A DNA stretch of 64,000 nt from Nocardia sp. NBC_00416 (GTDB lineage Bacteria > Actinomycetota > Actinomycetes > Mycobacteriales > Mycobacteriaceae). The notes below the pieces were generated by a model. It worked only from the letters and a program-made list of their open reading frames with translations. It was not told the DNA's origin and ran no database searches. A program made the translations under genes and the position numbers. The stretch lies in the NCBI RefSeq assembly GCF_036032445.1, contig NZ_CP107932.1, forward strand, positions 3,164,501-3,228,500, read 5' to 3'. Positions within the stretch are counted from its first letter, which is position 1. Every line of letters begins with the position of its first letter. Positions 26,104 through 35,600 of the stretch are shown here, one piece after another.

Positions 26104-27486
26104 TCACCACGCGGTGGTCAGGTCGACGCCGAGAGCAGCCGCCGCGTCCCGCCCGCATTGCGCCAGATCGCGTAGGCGTTCGGGACGCATACCGGCTTCC
26201 AGAGCGGTGTGCAGAAGGGCGGCCATCGGGTGGTGCGCATCCGCGTCGAGGGCGACGTCCAAGGCGATCCCGGCGAACGGACCGTCACCCCGGACGTAGG
26301 CGAAATAGCCCAGCAGAGTGGCTGCTTCGGCCCGATCCGCTCCGTTCAGCGCACGCGTCAATCGCCCCCACAGCCCCTCGGCCGCGTCGGCGTGCACGGT
26401 ATCGGCCAGAGCGAACATCGAGTCGCGAATCTCCCGGTCACGCAGGGCGACCGCGATATCCGCGAGTTCCCGGGCTTCCGGTGCCGCCCCGGATTCCGCG
26501 TTCGCGATCAACCAGAGCACGGTGACCAGTTCACCGCGCAGATAGCCGGCCGGATCGTCGCGTCGGGCAGCCGCCGCGTAACGATCCTTGGCCCGCCCCC
26601 GGGCGCCCGCCAATTCCGACGAGACCTGTTCCTGTAGCGCCGTGTCCGAGGCGATCAGTGAGGTGAGTTCGGCACGGTCGTGACGGATCGGGCGACCGTC
26701 GAGTACCCGGTCGAGAGTCACCGTCGAGGCCGCCGGATCGGAGATCCGGCCGTGCCGCGCCGGACCGCTGAGGCTCCACCAGCGCTGGCCGGCCGCGATC
26801 GATCGCGCCCCCCAGGCTCCGCGCACGGGTACGGCGCGGCCGGCCAGCTGCCGCTCCAGTTCTTCGAGGACCGGCACCCGTTGGCGCACAGCGGGTTCTC
26901 GTTCCGCCAAACCGTCGTCCACTAGCACGGCGAGCACTCCCACTACGCCGGGACGTGCGCAGACCCGGGAGGCCGCCGCTGCGACGGTGGCGGTGTCGGA
27001 GGGAGCCCCGGTCTCCGGATGCCGCAGATCGAACCGGACCACGAGATCGATGATCGCGCTCTCGGCCGCCGCCGGCACCGCGCAGAGTACGGCCAGCACC
27101 AGCGAACGTTCCGGGCGGAATCCGAGCATGGCGGGGATCGCGGCGAGGAGATCGCCCGGATCGTCGAGACGGGCCGGCCCGGCGCGGCGCGCGGGGTCGT
27201 AGTCGCCCTCCGCCCGGTCCGAGCAACGGACTCGCCCCGCAGCGCCGGGTCTGCGGCTATTCGTGACGGGGTAGCACGAGCCCGGGCCGGCTGCCGTGTC
27301 ACGGTGGCCGGAGCCCACGGGGCGCGGTAGACCGCCGGAGACGAGCGCCCGTGCCGTCGGGCACCGCCCCCTGGCCCCTTCGCCACCCGGTGGGAATTGA
27401 CCGGGTCGACGTAATCCACCGGAATCACAGCGCGACGGCTGCGCGGTGGTAGCGCTGGAGCGGGAGGACGGCGTGGCGGAAGTCAT
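26104..27486 (-). CDS. DUF4192 protein
   Basis: The 460-residue protein has a low-complexity, Arg/Pro-rich N-terminus (about 100 residues), then the DUF4192 region: LDDPGDLLAAIPAMLGFRPERSLV at the start, TALQEQVSSELAGAR in the middle and a helical C-terminal part ending RDAAAALGVDLTTAW. By position it is the homologue of Rv2712c. Function unknown. The ATG at 27486 is chosen because the upstream frame is noncoding in character. The N-terminal extension is long and may mean that the true start lies downstream, near residue 95. Confidence 0.82.
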   Translation of the reverse strand: MTSATPSSRSSATTAQPSRCDSGGLRRPGQFPPGGEGARGRCPTARALVSGGLPRPVGSGHRDTAAGPGSCYPVTNSRRPGAAGRVRCSDRAEGDYDPARRAGPARLDDPGDLLAAIPAMLGFRPERSLVLAVLCAVPAAAESAIIDLVVRFDLRHPETGAPSDTATVAAAASRVCARPGVVGVLAVLVDDGLAEREPAVRQRVPVLEELERQLAGRAVPVRGAWGARSIAAGQRWWSLSGPARHGRISDPAASTVTLDRVLDGRPIRHDRAELTSLIASDTALQEQVSSELAGARGRAKDRYAAAARRDDPAGYLRGELVTVLWLIANAESGAAPEARELADIAVALRDREIRDSMFALADTVHADAAEGLWGRLTRALNGADRAEAATLLGYFAYVRGDGPFAGIALDVALDADAHHPMAALLHTALEAGMRPERLRDLAQCGRDAAAALGVDLTTAW

Positions 27487-27907
27487 GGCCCGATCATGCG
27501 GGATCGAACATCGCGCGAATCGACGGTGAGCTGGGGAAATAGCAGGACGAAAGAAGTCTGTGGATAACCGGGGGTTGTGCACAACCCCCGGTCCGCCGCG
27601 GACCGCGGCACCGGTCTCGATGGCTCGGTGAGGTAAATGCGACACATCCGGCCGTGGACTGTGCCAAAATCCCGATGCGTTCACGGCTACACCACCACAG
27701 CCGCCCCCGGACCGATCGCGGTCGGGACCGGGGAATTCAGCGGCGGCTACCGCTGTTGTCAGCACAGAGACCCGATGTCCGGCCGAATGAGACCGTTCAT
27801 CGTCATGGGGGACAATGGAGGGCGATTCGCGGCTCGCGGTGCGGCAGCGGATACCAGCGAGGTCGCTGGACCCGCCCCCCGACGGATCGCGCAGGAAGGA
27901 GTACGCG
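27487..27907. other. 421-base divergent intergenic region with DnaA-box and palindrome
   Basis: No gene is supported here. It holds a consensus DnaA box next to a 26-bp perfect palindrome (27559-27592, listed separately) and the strong ribosome site GGAAGGAG at about 27893-27900 for the PAC2 gene. CAAAAT near 27663 is a weak candidate -10. Confidence 0.6.
27559..27592. promoter_or_regulatory. Consensus DnaA box joined to a 26-bp perfect palindrome
   Basis: TGTGGATAA at 27559-27567 is the exact complement of the DnaA box TTATCCACA. It is joined to a perfect 26-bp palindrome at 27567-27592 whose centre reads TTGTGCACA on both strands (27575-27583 and 27576-27584), one base off the actinobacterial DnaA box TTGTCCACA. 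The palindrome could also be a hairpin terminator or a repressor site. Confidence 0.6.
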
Positions 27908-28849
27908 ATGGACTACGAGTCGCGAATGTACGAACTGGAGTTCCCCGCTCCGCAGTTGTCTTCCGACGACGGCTCGGGACCGGTCCTGGTGCACGGCCTG
28001 GAGGGCTACTCCGACGCGGGCCACGCGGTGCGGCTGGCCACGACGCATCTGCGGGAGAGCCTGGAAAGCGAACTCGTCGCCTCGTTCGACGTCGACGAAC
28101 TGCTGGACTATCGGTCCCGGCGACCCCTGATGACCTTCAAATCCGACCACTTCTCCGACTACGCCGAACCGGAGCTGAATCTCTGGGCCCTGCGTGATAC
28201 CGCGGGCACACCGTTTCTGCTGCTCGCGGGCATGGAACCCGATCTACGCTGGGAGAAGTTCACCACCGCGGTCCGGCTGCTGGCCGAACAGCTCGGAGTG
28301 CGCCGCAGTATCGGCTTGAGCGCCATTCCGATGGCCATCCCGCACACTCGGCCGCTGGGCCTGACCGCCCATTCCTCCAACCGCGATCTGATCCCGGACA
28401 ATCAGCGCTGGCCGGGCGAACTGCAGGTGCCGGCGAGCGCGGCCACCCTGCTGGAGTACCGGATGGCCCAGCACGGCCACGAATCGCTGGGCTTCTCCGT
28501 CCACGTTCCGCACTATCTGGCCCAGACCTCCTACCCCGAGGCCGCGCAGACGCTGCTCGAGCACGTCGGTGAGAACTCCGGGCTGAAGTTCCCGCTCGCG
28601 GCGCTCGGCGAGGCGGCGGCCCGCGTGCGAGAGCAGGTCAACGAGCACATCGCCGGAAATTCCGAGGTGGAGACGGTCGTGCACGCGCTGGAGCGCCAAT
28701 ACGACACCTTCGTCACCGCCCAGGAACGGCAGTCCAGCCTGCTGGTCGGTGAGGGCGAACTGCCCAGCGGCGACGAACTCGGCGCCGAGTTCGAGCGGTT
28801 CCTGGCCGAACAGGGCGGTTACTCCGGCGAAGACGACGAACGGGGCTGA
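27908..28849 (+). CDS. PAC2-family protein (Rv2714 homologue)
   Basis: The 313-residue protein belongs to the PAC2 (proteasome assembly chaperone 2-like) family: VLVHGLEGYSDAGHAVRLA, LLAGMEPDLRWEKF, GLSAIPMAIPHTRP and FSVHVPHYLAQTSYPEAAQT match, followed by a C-terminal helical part with ERQYDTFVTAQERQSS. It is the homologue of Rv2714. The bacterial proteins may act with the proteasome pathway, but this is not shown. The ATG at 27908 has GGAAGGAG upstream. It precedes the DUF3516 helicase by 76 bases. Confidence 0.92.
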   Translation: MDYESRMYELEFPAPQLSSDDGSGPVLVHGLEGYSDAGHAVRLATTHLRESLESELVASFDVDELLDYRSRRPLMTFKSDHFSDYAEPELNLWALRDTAGTPFLLLAGMEPDLRWEKFTTAVRLLAEQLGVRRSIGLSAIPMAIPHTRPLGLTAHSSNRDLIPDNQRWPGELQVPASAATLLEYRMAQHGHESLGFSVHVPHYLAQTSYPEAAQTLLEHVGENSGLKFPLAALGEAAARVREQVNEHIAGNSEVETVVHALERQYDTFVTAQERQSSLLVGEGELPSGDELGAEFERFLAEQGGYSGEDDERG

Positions 28850-28912
28850 GCGGCGCCACCGGATCACCGACCGGCACGCAGCACCGTGCGCCGTTCGGTG
28901 AGCGTCGGCCCG

Positions 28913-28918
28913 TAGGGT
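28913..28918 (+). promoter_or_regulatory. -10 element for leaderless DUF3516 helicase
   Basis: TAGGGT lies seven bases before the GTG at 28926. It supports a leaderless start there rather than at the GTG at 28917. Confidence 0.55.
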
Positions 28919-28925
28919 GTCCCGA

Positions 28926-31424
28926 GTGGATCTGACCGAACTGCTCGACATACCGGGGACCGACGCCGACGCACTGTACGAGTCGTTCGCGGTGTGGGCC
29001 GCCGAGCAGGGCACTCCGCTCTATCCCGCCCAGGACGAGGCGTTATTGGAGCTGGCGGCCGGATCGCACGTCATTCTCGCCACCCCGACCGGATCGGGAA
29101 AATCGCTGGTCGCTGTCGGCGCGCACCTGTTCGCGCTGACCCGCGGCCTGCGCACCTACTACACCGCGCCCATCAAGGCGCTGGTGAGCGAGAAGTTCTT
29201 CGCGCTGTGCGATGTCTTCGGGGCCGAGCGGGTCGGCATGGTGACCGGGGATGCCGCGGTGAACCCGACCGCGCCGATCATCTGCGCCACCGCCGAGATC
29301 CTCGCCAACCTCGCGCTCCGCGAGGGCCCGGACGCCGAGGTCGGGCAGGTGGTGATGGACGAGTTCCACTTCTACTCAGACCCCGAACGCGGCTGGGCCT
29401 GGCAGGTTCCGCTGCTCGAGCTGCCGCGCGCGCAGTTCTTGTTGATGTCGGCCACCCTCGGTGAGGTCGATTTCTTCGCGGCCGACCTCGAGCGGCGCAC
29501 CGGCCGCGGGGCCGCGGTGGTGGCGGGCACCGAACGCCCGGTGCCGCTGAACTTCTCCTATGCGCGGACCCCGATCACCGAAACCCTGACGGAGCTGGTT
29601 ACCACCCACCAGGCACCGGTCTACGTCGTCCATTTCACCCAGGCCGCCGCGCTGGAGCGGGCGCAGGCGCTGACCAGCGCGAACTTCGCCAGCCGCGCCG
29701 AAAAGGACGCCATTGCCGAGGCATTGGGCGGGTTCCGGTTCTCGTCGGGATTCGGCAAGACCCTGTCCCGGCTGATCCGGCACGGAATCGGGGTGCACCA
29801 CGCGGGGATGCTGCCCAAATACCGCCGGCTCGTGGAACGTCTGGCCCAGGACGGACTACTGAAGGTGGTGTGCGGTACCGACACTCTGGGCGTCGGTATC
29901 AATGTCCCGATCCGCACGGTGCTGTTGACCGGGCTCACCAAGTTCGACGGCGTCCGCACCCGCCGGCTGAAGGCCCGTGAGTTCCACCAGATCGCCGGAC
30001 GCGCCGGTCGGGCCGGGTACGACACCATGGGCACAGTGGTGGTGCAGGCGCCCGAACACGAGGTGGAGAACACCCGGCTGCTGGCCAAGGCCGGCAACGA
30101 TCCCAAGAAGATGCGGAAGGTGCAGCGGCGCAAACCACCCGAGGGGTTCGTCTCGTGGAGCGAGGAGACCTTCGACCGGCTGGTGGCGGCCGCACCCGAG
30201 CCGATGGTGTCACGATTCGCGGTGACCAACGCGATGCTGCTGAACGTGATCGCGCGCCCCGGCAACTGTTTCCAGGCGATGCGGCATCTACTGGAGGACA
30301 ATCACGAGCCGCGCCCGGCGCAGCGTCGTCATATTCTGCGCGCCGTCCGACTCTATCGAGCACTGCGGGACGCCGGTGTCGTACAGCAACTGGCCGAACC
30401 CGATGAGCAGGGCCGGTACGCCCGGCTCACCGTGGATCTACAGCGTGATTTCGCCCTGGATCAGCCGCTGTCGCCGTTCGCGCTCGCCGCGTTCGAGTTG
30501 CTCGACAGCGATTCGCCCGGATACGCGCTCGATATGGTGTCGCTGATCGAGGCAACGCTGGAGGATCCCCGGCAGCTGCTGATGGCCCAGCAGCACAAGG
30601 CGCGCGGCGAGGCCGTGGCCGAGATGAAGGCCGAAGGTATCGAGTACGACCAGCGGATGGAACTGCTCGAGGACATCACCTGGCCCAAACCGCTGGCCGA
30701 ACTGATCGAGGGCGCCTACGAGACGTACCGGTCGGGGCATCCGTGGCTGTCGGAATTCGCGCCCTCACCGAAATCGGTGGTCCGCGACATGGTCGAACGG
30801 GCCATGACCTTCACCGAACTGATCGCCTACTACGAGCTGGCGCGCTCGGAGGGCGTGGTGTTGCGCTACCTGGCCGACGCCTATCGCGCGCTGCGCCGCA
30901 CCGTCCCCGACGCGGCCCGCACCGAGGAGCTCGACGATCTCACCGAATGGCTCGGGGAACTCGTCCGGCAGGTGGATTCCAGTCTGCTCGACGAATGGGA
31001 GCAACTCACCGGAGCCGGCGCGGAGAGCGATGCCGAACAGATCGCGTTCGGAGGTGAGAGCGTGCGGCCCATCTCGGCCAACGAGCGCGCGTTCCGGGTA
31101 ATGGTCCGCAACGCGGTGTTCCGCCGCGTCGAACTCGCCTCGCGGCACCGCTGGTACGAGCTGACCGAACTGTCTCCGGGCCCGGACTGGGAGAACGACC
31201 TCGCCCCGTACTTCGCCGAATACGCGAGTATCGGCACCGGCCCCGATGCTCGCGGACCACAGCTGTTCAGGGTGGAGACCCGGCCCGGGTTCTGGCAGGT
31301 GCGCCAGGTGCTCGACGATCCGGCCGGCGACCATGGATGGGCGATGATCGCGACCGTGGATCTGGCCGAATCGGATGCGGCCGGTGAAGTGGTGTTCGAC
31401 GAAGTCTCGGTGGTGGCGGGTTGA
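28926..31424 (+). CDS. DEAD/DEAH-box RNA helicase with DUF3516 C-terminal domain
   Basis: The 832-residue protein is a Ski2/Mtr4-like SF2 helicase: motif I ATPTGSGKS (about 52-60), motif II DEFH (145-148), motif III MSATLG, QIAGRAGRAGYDT as motif VI. The C-terminal DUF3516 region begins after about residue 400 and includes QHKARGEAVAEMKAEGIEYD and MTFTELIAYYELARSEGVVL. The family is common in actinobacteria and likely remodels RNA. The start is set by TAGGGT at 28913-28918, seven bases before the GTG at 28926. A GTG at 28917 is also in frame. Confidence 0.91.
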   Translation: MDLTELLDIPGTDADALYESFAVWAAEQGTPLYPAQDEALLELAAGSHVILATPTGSGKSLVAVGAHLFALTRGLRTYYTAPIKALVSEKFFALCDVFGAERVGMVTGDAAVNPTAPIICATAEILANLALREGPDAEVGQVVMDEFHFYSDPERGWAWQVPLLELPRAQFLLMSATLGEVDFFAADLERRTGRGAAVVAGTERPVPLNFSYARTPITETLTELVTTHQAPVYVVHFTQAAALERAQALTSANFASRAEKDAIAEALGGFRFSSGFGKTLSRLIRHGIGVHHAGMLPKYRRLVERLAQDGLLKVVCGTDTLGVGINVPIRTVLLTGLTKFDGVRTRRLKAREFHQIAGRAGRAGYDTMGTVVVQAPEHEVENTRLLAKAGNDPKKMRKVQRRKPPEGFVSWSEETFDRLVAAAPEPMVSRFAVTNAMLLNVIARPGNCFQAMRHLLEDNHEPRPAQRRHILRAVRLYRALRDAGVVQQLAEPDEQGRYARLTVDLQRDFALDQPLSPFALAAFELLDSDSPGYALDMVSLIEATLEDPRQLLMAQQHKARGEAVAEMKAEGIEYDQRMELLEDITWPKPLAELIEGAYETYRSGHPWLSEFAPSPKSVVRDMVERAMTFTELIAYYELARSEGVVLRYLADAYRALRRTVPDAARTEELDDLTEWLGELVRQVDSSLLDEWEQLTGAGAESDAEQIAFGGESVRPISANERAFRVMVRNAVFRRVELASRHRWYELTELSPGPDWENDLAPYFAEYASIGTGPDARGPQLFRVETRPGFWQVRQVLDDPAGDHGWAMIATVDLAESDAAGEVVFDEVSVVAG

Positions 31425-31457
31425 TCGGCGCCACCGGTGACGAGTGAGGCGGGGATA

Positions 31458-31826
31458 GTGGCGGCGGAATTCACCGGCCGGCATGTGCTGGCCGAGTTCG
31501 GCGGGGTCGACCGCGCGCTCTGCGACGATATCGGCCGGTTGGAAGCCGCGTTGCGCCATGCGCTGACGACCGCGGGTGTCACGGTGTGCGAGGTGGTCGG
31601 CAAACAGTTCGTTCCGCACGGGGTGACGGTGCTGGCGCTGCTGGCCGAATCGCACGCCTCCCTGCACACCTACCCGGAGACCGGGGATATCTTCGTCGAT
31701 GTGTTCACCTGCGGAACCGCGGCCGACCGCGCCGGGGTGGTGGCCGAGCTGCTGTGCGCCGCGCTCGTGCCGGAGCATGTCCGGATCTCGACGGTGGTGC
31801 GCGGCCGGGCCGCGGCGGGCGCCTGA
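31458..31826 (+). CDS. speD: S-adenosylmethionine decarboxylase-like protein SpeD
   Basis: The 122-residue protein is a bacterial/archaeal class 1B SpeD. The autocleavage site ESH is present: the Ser of LLAESHASLHTYPE would become the pyruvoyl group, and the His five residues later and the Cys 20 residues later match His68 and Cys83 of the Thermotoga enzyme. It decarboxylates SAM for aminopropyl transfer to polyamines. The GTG at 31458 follows GAGGCGGGG; a GTG at 31437 adds seven residues. No spermidine synthase is in the window, so the partner is elsewhere or the enzyme acts on arginine or ornithine, as some SpeD homologues do. Confidence 0.85.
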   Translation: MAAEFTGRHVLAEFGGVDRALCDDIGRLEAALRHALTTAGVTVCEVVGKQFVPHGVTVLALLAESHASLHTYPETGDIFVDVFTCGTAADRAGVVAELLCAALVPEHVRISTVVRGRAAAGA

Positions 31827-31854
31827 GCCGATACTCCGACGACAGCGGTGCGGA

Positions 31855-32496
31855 TCATGCGAGGGCGGCCGCGATCAGCATGTACGCCATCCCGAGGTCC
31901 ATGATCAAGTGCGGCAGTATCGCGATCGGTACGGCGCGGCCGGAGATCGGTGGGGCCGGATGCGCCGACCACCAGTGCCCCCGGTGGCCGCGGGCGGTGG
32001 CGATGACCACGGCCGCGTCCACCACGAACAGTGCCGCGAAAGCGAGCACCACGGCCGCACCGGGCCCGCCCGTGTGCCCGGCGCCGGAATGCCCCGACAT
32101 GGTGACGAGCATTACCCCGGCCGCAGCGAGGTGATATCCGATCGCCGCCACCCGGTGCCCCGGCCGCCCCTGGGGGCCGCGATACCGCCGCGCCAGCCGA
32201 TCGACCAGCAGGAGCGTGAACACCAGGGTCATCGCGAGTAGCACCCCGTGGAGTGCGTGGGCGCTCACCTGGTCCGGGAACAGCACCATCACCAGCATCA
32301 CCCCGCACATCAGCAGGTGTGCCGCGTCGGATTCGTGGTCGGCGCCGGCGGGAGTGCATCCCCCGGCGCCACCGTGATCGCCCGCCGGGATCGGCTCCGC
32401 GGCCGTCACTCGTGCCAGCACCACCAGGGCCGAGACCACGAACACCGCCGCCACCAGGGCCCGGACGCCCGCCTGGTCCAATACGAATCCGGCCAT
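31855..32496 (-). CDS. DUF5134 membrane protein
   Basis: The 213-residue protein has six hydrophobic segments with conserved His and Met residues: HLLMCGVMLVMVLFP, HALHGVLLAMTLVFTLLLVD, GYHLAAAGVMLVTMSGH and PHLIMDLGMAYMLIAAALA. This pattern matches DUF5134. The His/Met pattern in the helices invites a metal-related function, but none has been shown. The ATG at 32496 follows AAAGGCGG. It is convergent with speD. Confidence 0.82.
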   Translation of the reverse strand: MAGFVLDQAGVRALVAAVFVVSALVVLARVTAAEPIPAGDHGGAGGCTPAGADHESDAAHLLMCGVMLVMVLFPDQVSAHALHGVLLAMTLVFTLLLVDRLARRYRGPQGRPGHRVAAIGYHLAAAGVMLVTMSGHSGAGHTGGPGAAVVLAFAALFVVDAAVVIATARGHRGHWWSAHPAPPISGRAVPIAILPHLIMDLGMAYMLIAAALA

Positions 32497-32685
32497 GCCG
32501 CACCGCCTTTCGCGGATAACACGCAACGCAACCATATTCGCACGACACCCCGGGCCCCGTGCCCGTTCGATCGGCGGGATACCGTGCCGACCGCGGCGAA
32601 TCGGCCTCACTCGTCGCACGCCCCGCCTGGCCGGTCCGGGCCGCGACCGGGTTGTGCGGCGGGTTTGGATAGGCTGGTCGACGCA

Positions 32686-35600
32686 ATGACCAGGACCGCA
32701 GTCACGCACCGGGAGCTCCGCGACCGGTTGGCATCCCTCACCCTCCGCGACGAACACCGGCTGCACCGGCAGCTGGATCGAGTACGCGGCGGCGACCTCA
32801 CCCGAGTCGAGTCCGAGATCACGGCCGCCGAAGCACGGATCGCGGCCCGTCACGCCGCGCTACCGGTGATCACCTATCCGGAACAGCTGCCGGTGACCGC
32901 TCGCCGCGACGATATCGCCGCAGCCATCGCCGCCCATCAGGTGGTGGTCGTGGCCGGCGAGACCGGGTCCGGCAAGACCACCCAGATTCCGAAGATCTGT
33001 CTGGAGCTGGGCCGGGGCATCCGGGGTGCGATCGGCCACACCCAGCCGCGGCGGCTCGCGGCGCGCACCGTCGCCGAACGAATCGCCGCGGAGTTGGACA
33101 CCGAACTGGGCGACACGATCGGTTACACGGTCCGGTTCACCGATCATGCCGCCGAACACACCCTGGTCAAGCTGATGACCGATGGCATCCTCCTCGCGGA
33201 GATCCAGCGGGACCGGTTGCTGCGCGCCTACGACACGATCATCATCGACGAGGCCCACGAGCGCAGTCTCAATATCGACTTCCTGCTCGGCTATCTGAAG
33301 CAGCTGCTGCCCCGACGGCCGGATCTGAAGATCATCATCACCTCGGCGACCATCGATCCGGAGCTGTTCGCGCGGCATTTCGCCGACGCGTCGGGCACGC
33401 CGGCGCCGATCGTGGAAGTCTCGGGCCGGTCGTATCCGGTGGAGGTCCGGTACCGGCCGCTGGCCCTGCCCGCCCCGGCGGCGGAGGACGAGGAGGAAGA
33501 ACACCGGCCGGTGGACCGGGATCCGGTCGATGCGATCTGCGCGGCGGTGACCGAACTGTTCGCCGAGGGCGACGGGGATGTCCTGGTGTTCCTGTCCGGT
33601 GAGCGGGAGATCCGCGATACCGCCGATGCCCTCAACGATCTGAAGCTGTCGCGTACCGAGATCCTGCCGCTGTACGCGCGACTGTCGGCGGCCGAACAGC
33701 ACCGGGTGTTCGCCGCGCACACCGGCCGTCGGGTCGTGCTGGCCACCAATGTCGCCGAGACCTCGCTGACGGTGCCCGGGATCCGGTATGTCGTCGACCC
33801 CGGGACCGCTCGGATCTCACGCTATTCGATGCGCACGAAGGTGCAGCGCCTGCCGATCGAATCGATCTCGCAGGCCTCGGCCCGGCAGCGGGCGGGCCGC
33901 TGCGGCCGCGTCGCGGACGGTATCTGTATCCGCCTGTACTCCGAGGACGATTTCGAGTCCCGGCCGGTGTTCACCGATCCGGAGATATTGCGCACCAATC
34001 TCGCCGCGGTCATCCTGCAGATGACCGCGCTCGGGCTCGGCGAGATCGAACGATTCCCTTTCGTCGAGGCCCCCGACAACCGCGCGGTCCGCGACGGTGT
34101 CGCCCTGCTCGAAGAACTGGGCGCACTGGCCCGCCGCGCGCCGGAGCAGCGCGTCTCCGAGAGTGCGACGCCGGCGGACCAGGATTCGGGAACCGCCGAC
34201 TCCGGCGCGGATTCCGCGGAGCAGGGAGCTTCGGGGGCGGTCCGTTCCAGTGGGTCCGGCCGGCCGTCCACCTCCGGCCCTGTACTCACGCCGACGGGCC
34301 GGGAGATGGCGCGGCTTCCGGTGGATCCACGGATGGGTCGAATGCTGGTCGAGGCCCATCGCACCGGCTGCCTGGCCGATGTGCTGGTGATCGTGGCCGC
34401 GTTGTCCATCCAGGATGTCCGGGAGCGGCCCGCCGACCACCAGCAGGCCGCCGACGCGCAGCACGCCCGTTTCCTCGTGCCGAACTCCGATTTCCTGGCC
34501 TACCTGCGGTTGTGGGAGTACCTCACCGGGCAGCGCCGGACGCTGTCGGCCAACCGGTTCCGCCGGATGTGCCGGGAGGAGTTCCTGCACTATCTGCGGA
34601 TCCGGGAATGGCAGGATCTCTACGGCCAGCTGCGCACCATCACCAAGGGAATGGGCTGGTCGCTGCACGGCGTCACGACCGGTTCGGCGGCGCGGGACGA
34701 ATCCGGGCCGGCCGCACAGCCCGCGAGACCCGCGGAGTCCCGTCGGCGGCGCGGCGGCGCGAAACCGGAACAGGACCGGCCCGGCACCGAACGGGCCGTG
34801 AGCGCCGCCGCGGCGCCCGGGCCACGGCCGGTCGAGGAGATGACGCCGGACACCGATCCGTGGGACGCGAATGCCATCCATCAGGCGCTGCTGTCGGGCA
34901 TGCTGTCGCATATCGGGGTACGCGAGGCCGAATCCCGTGAGTTCCTGGGCGCACGCAACGCGAAGTTCATGGTCTTTCCGGGGTCGGCGCTGGCCAAGAA
35001 GCCGCCGCGCTGGGTGATGGCGGCCGAACTGGTGGAGACTTCACGCCTGTGGGGCCGGATCGCCGCCCGAGTGGAACCGGAATGGGCCGAGCACCTCGCC
35101 GGCGATCTGGCGAAACGTATCTACTCCGAACCTCATTGGTCGTCGAAACGCGGCGCCGCGCGCGCCTATGAGCGCGTCACCCTCTACGGCGTCCCACTGG
35201 TGACCGGAAGACCCGTCGACTACGGCCGGATCGACCCGGAGGTCTCCCGGGAGTTGTTCTTGCGCCATGCCCTGGTCCAGGGCGAATGGCAGACCCGGCA
35301 CGAGTTCTTCCACCGTAATCGCGCACTGCTCGACGATATCGCCGACCTCGAGCACCGGGCCCGGCGCCGCGATATCCTCGTCGACGACGAGGTTCTGTTC
35401 GAGTTCTACGATCGCCGGGTGCCGGCCGATATCGTCTCGGTCCGGCATTTCGACAGCTGGTGGAAAACGGCCGCCCGCCAGGATCCCCATCAGCTCGATT
35501 TCACCACCGATACCGTGGTCAACGAAGGCGCGGATCGACTGGACCCCACGGCCTTCCCGGACGTCTGGCGCCAGGGCGAGCTGTCGTTTCCGCTGACCTA

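Noticed and set aside
24230..26158. Upstream extension of the acuC frame, antisense to ideR and galE
   Set aside because: It lies over two conserved plus-strand genes, and a -10 at 24237-24242 marks the start at 24229.
27559..27592. Chromosome replication origin
   Set aside because: There is a DnaA box but no dnaA, dnaN or gyrB nearby, no AT-rich unwinding region and too few boxes.
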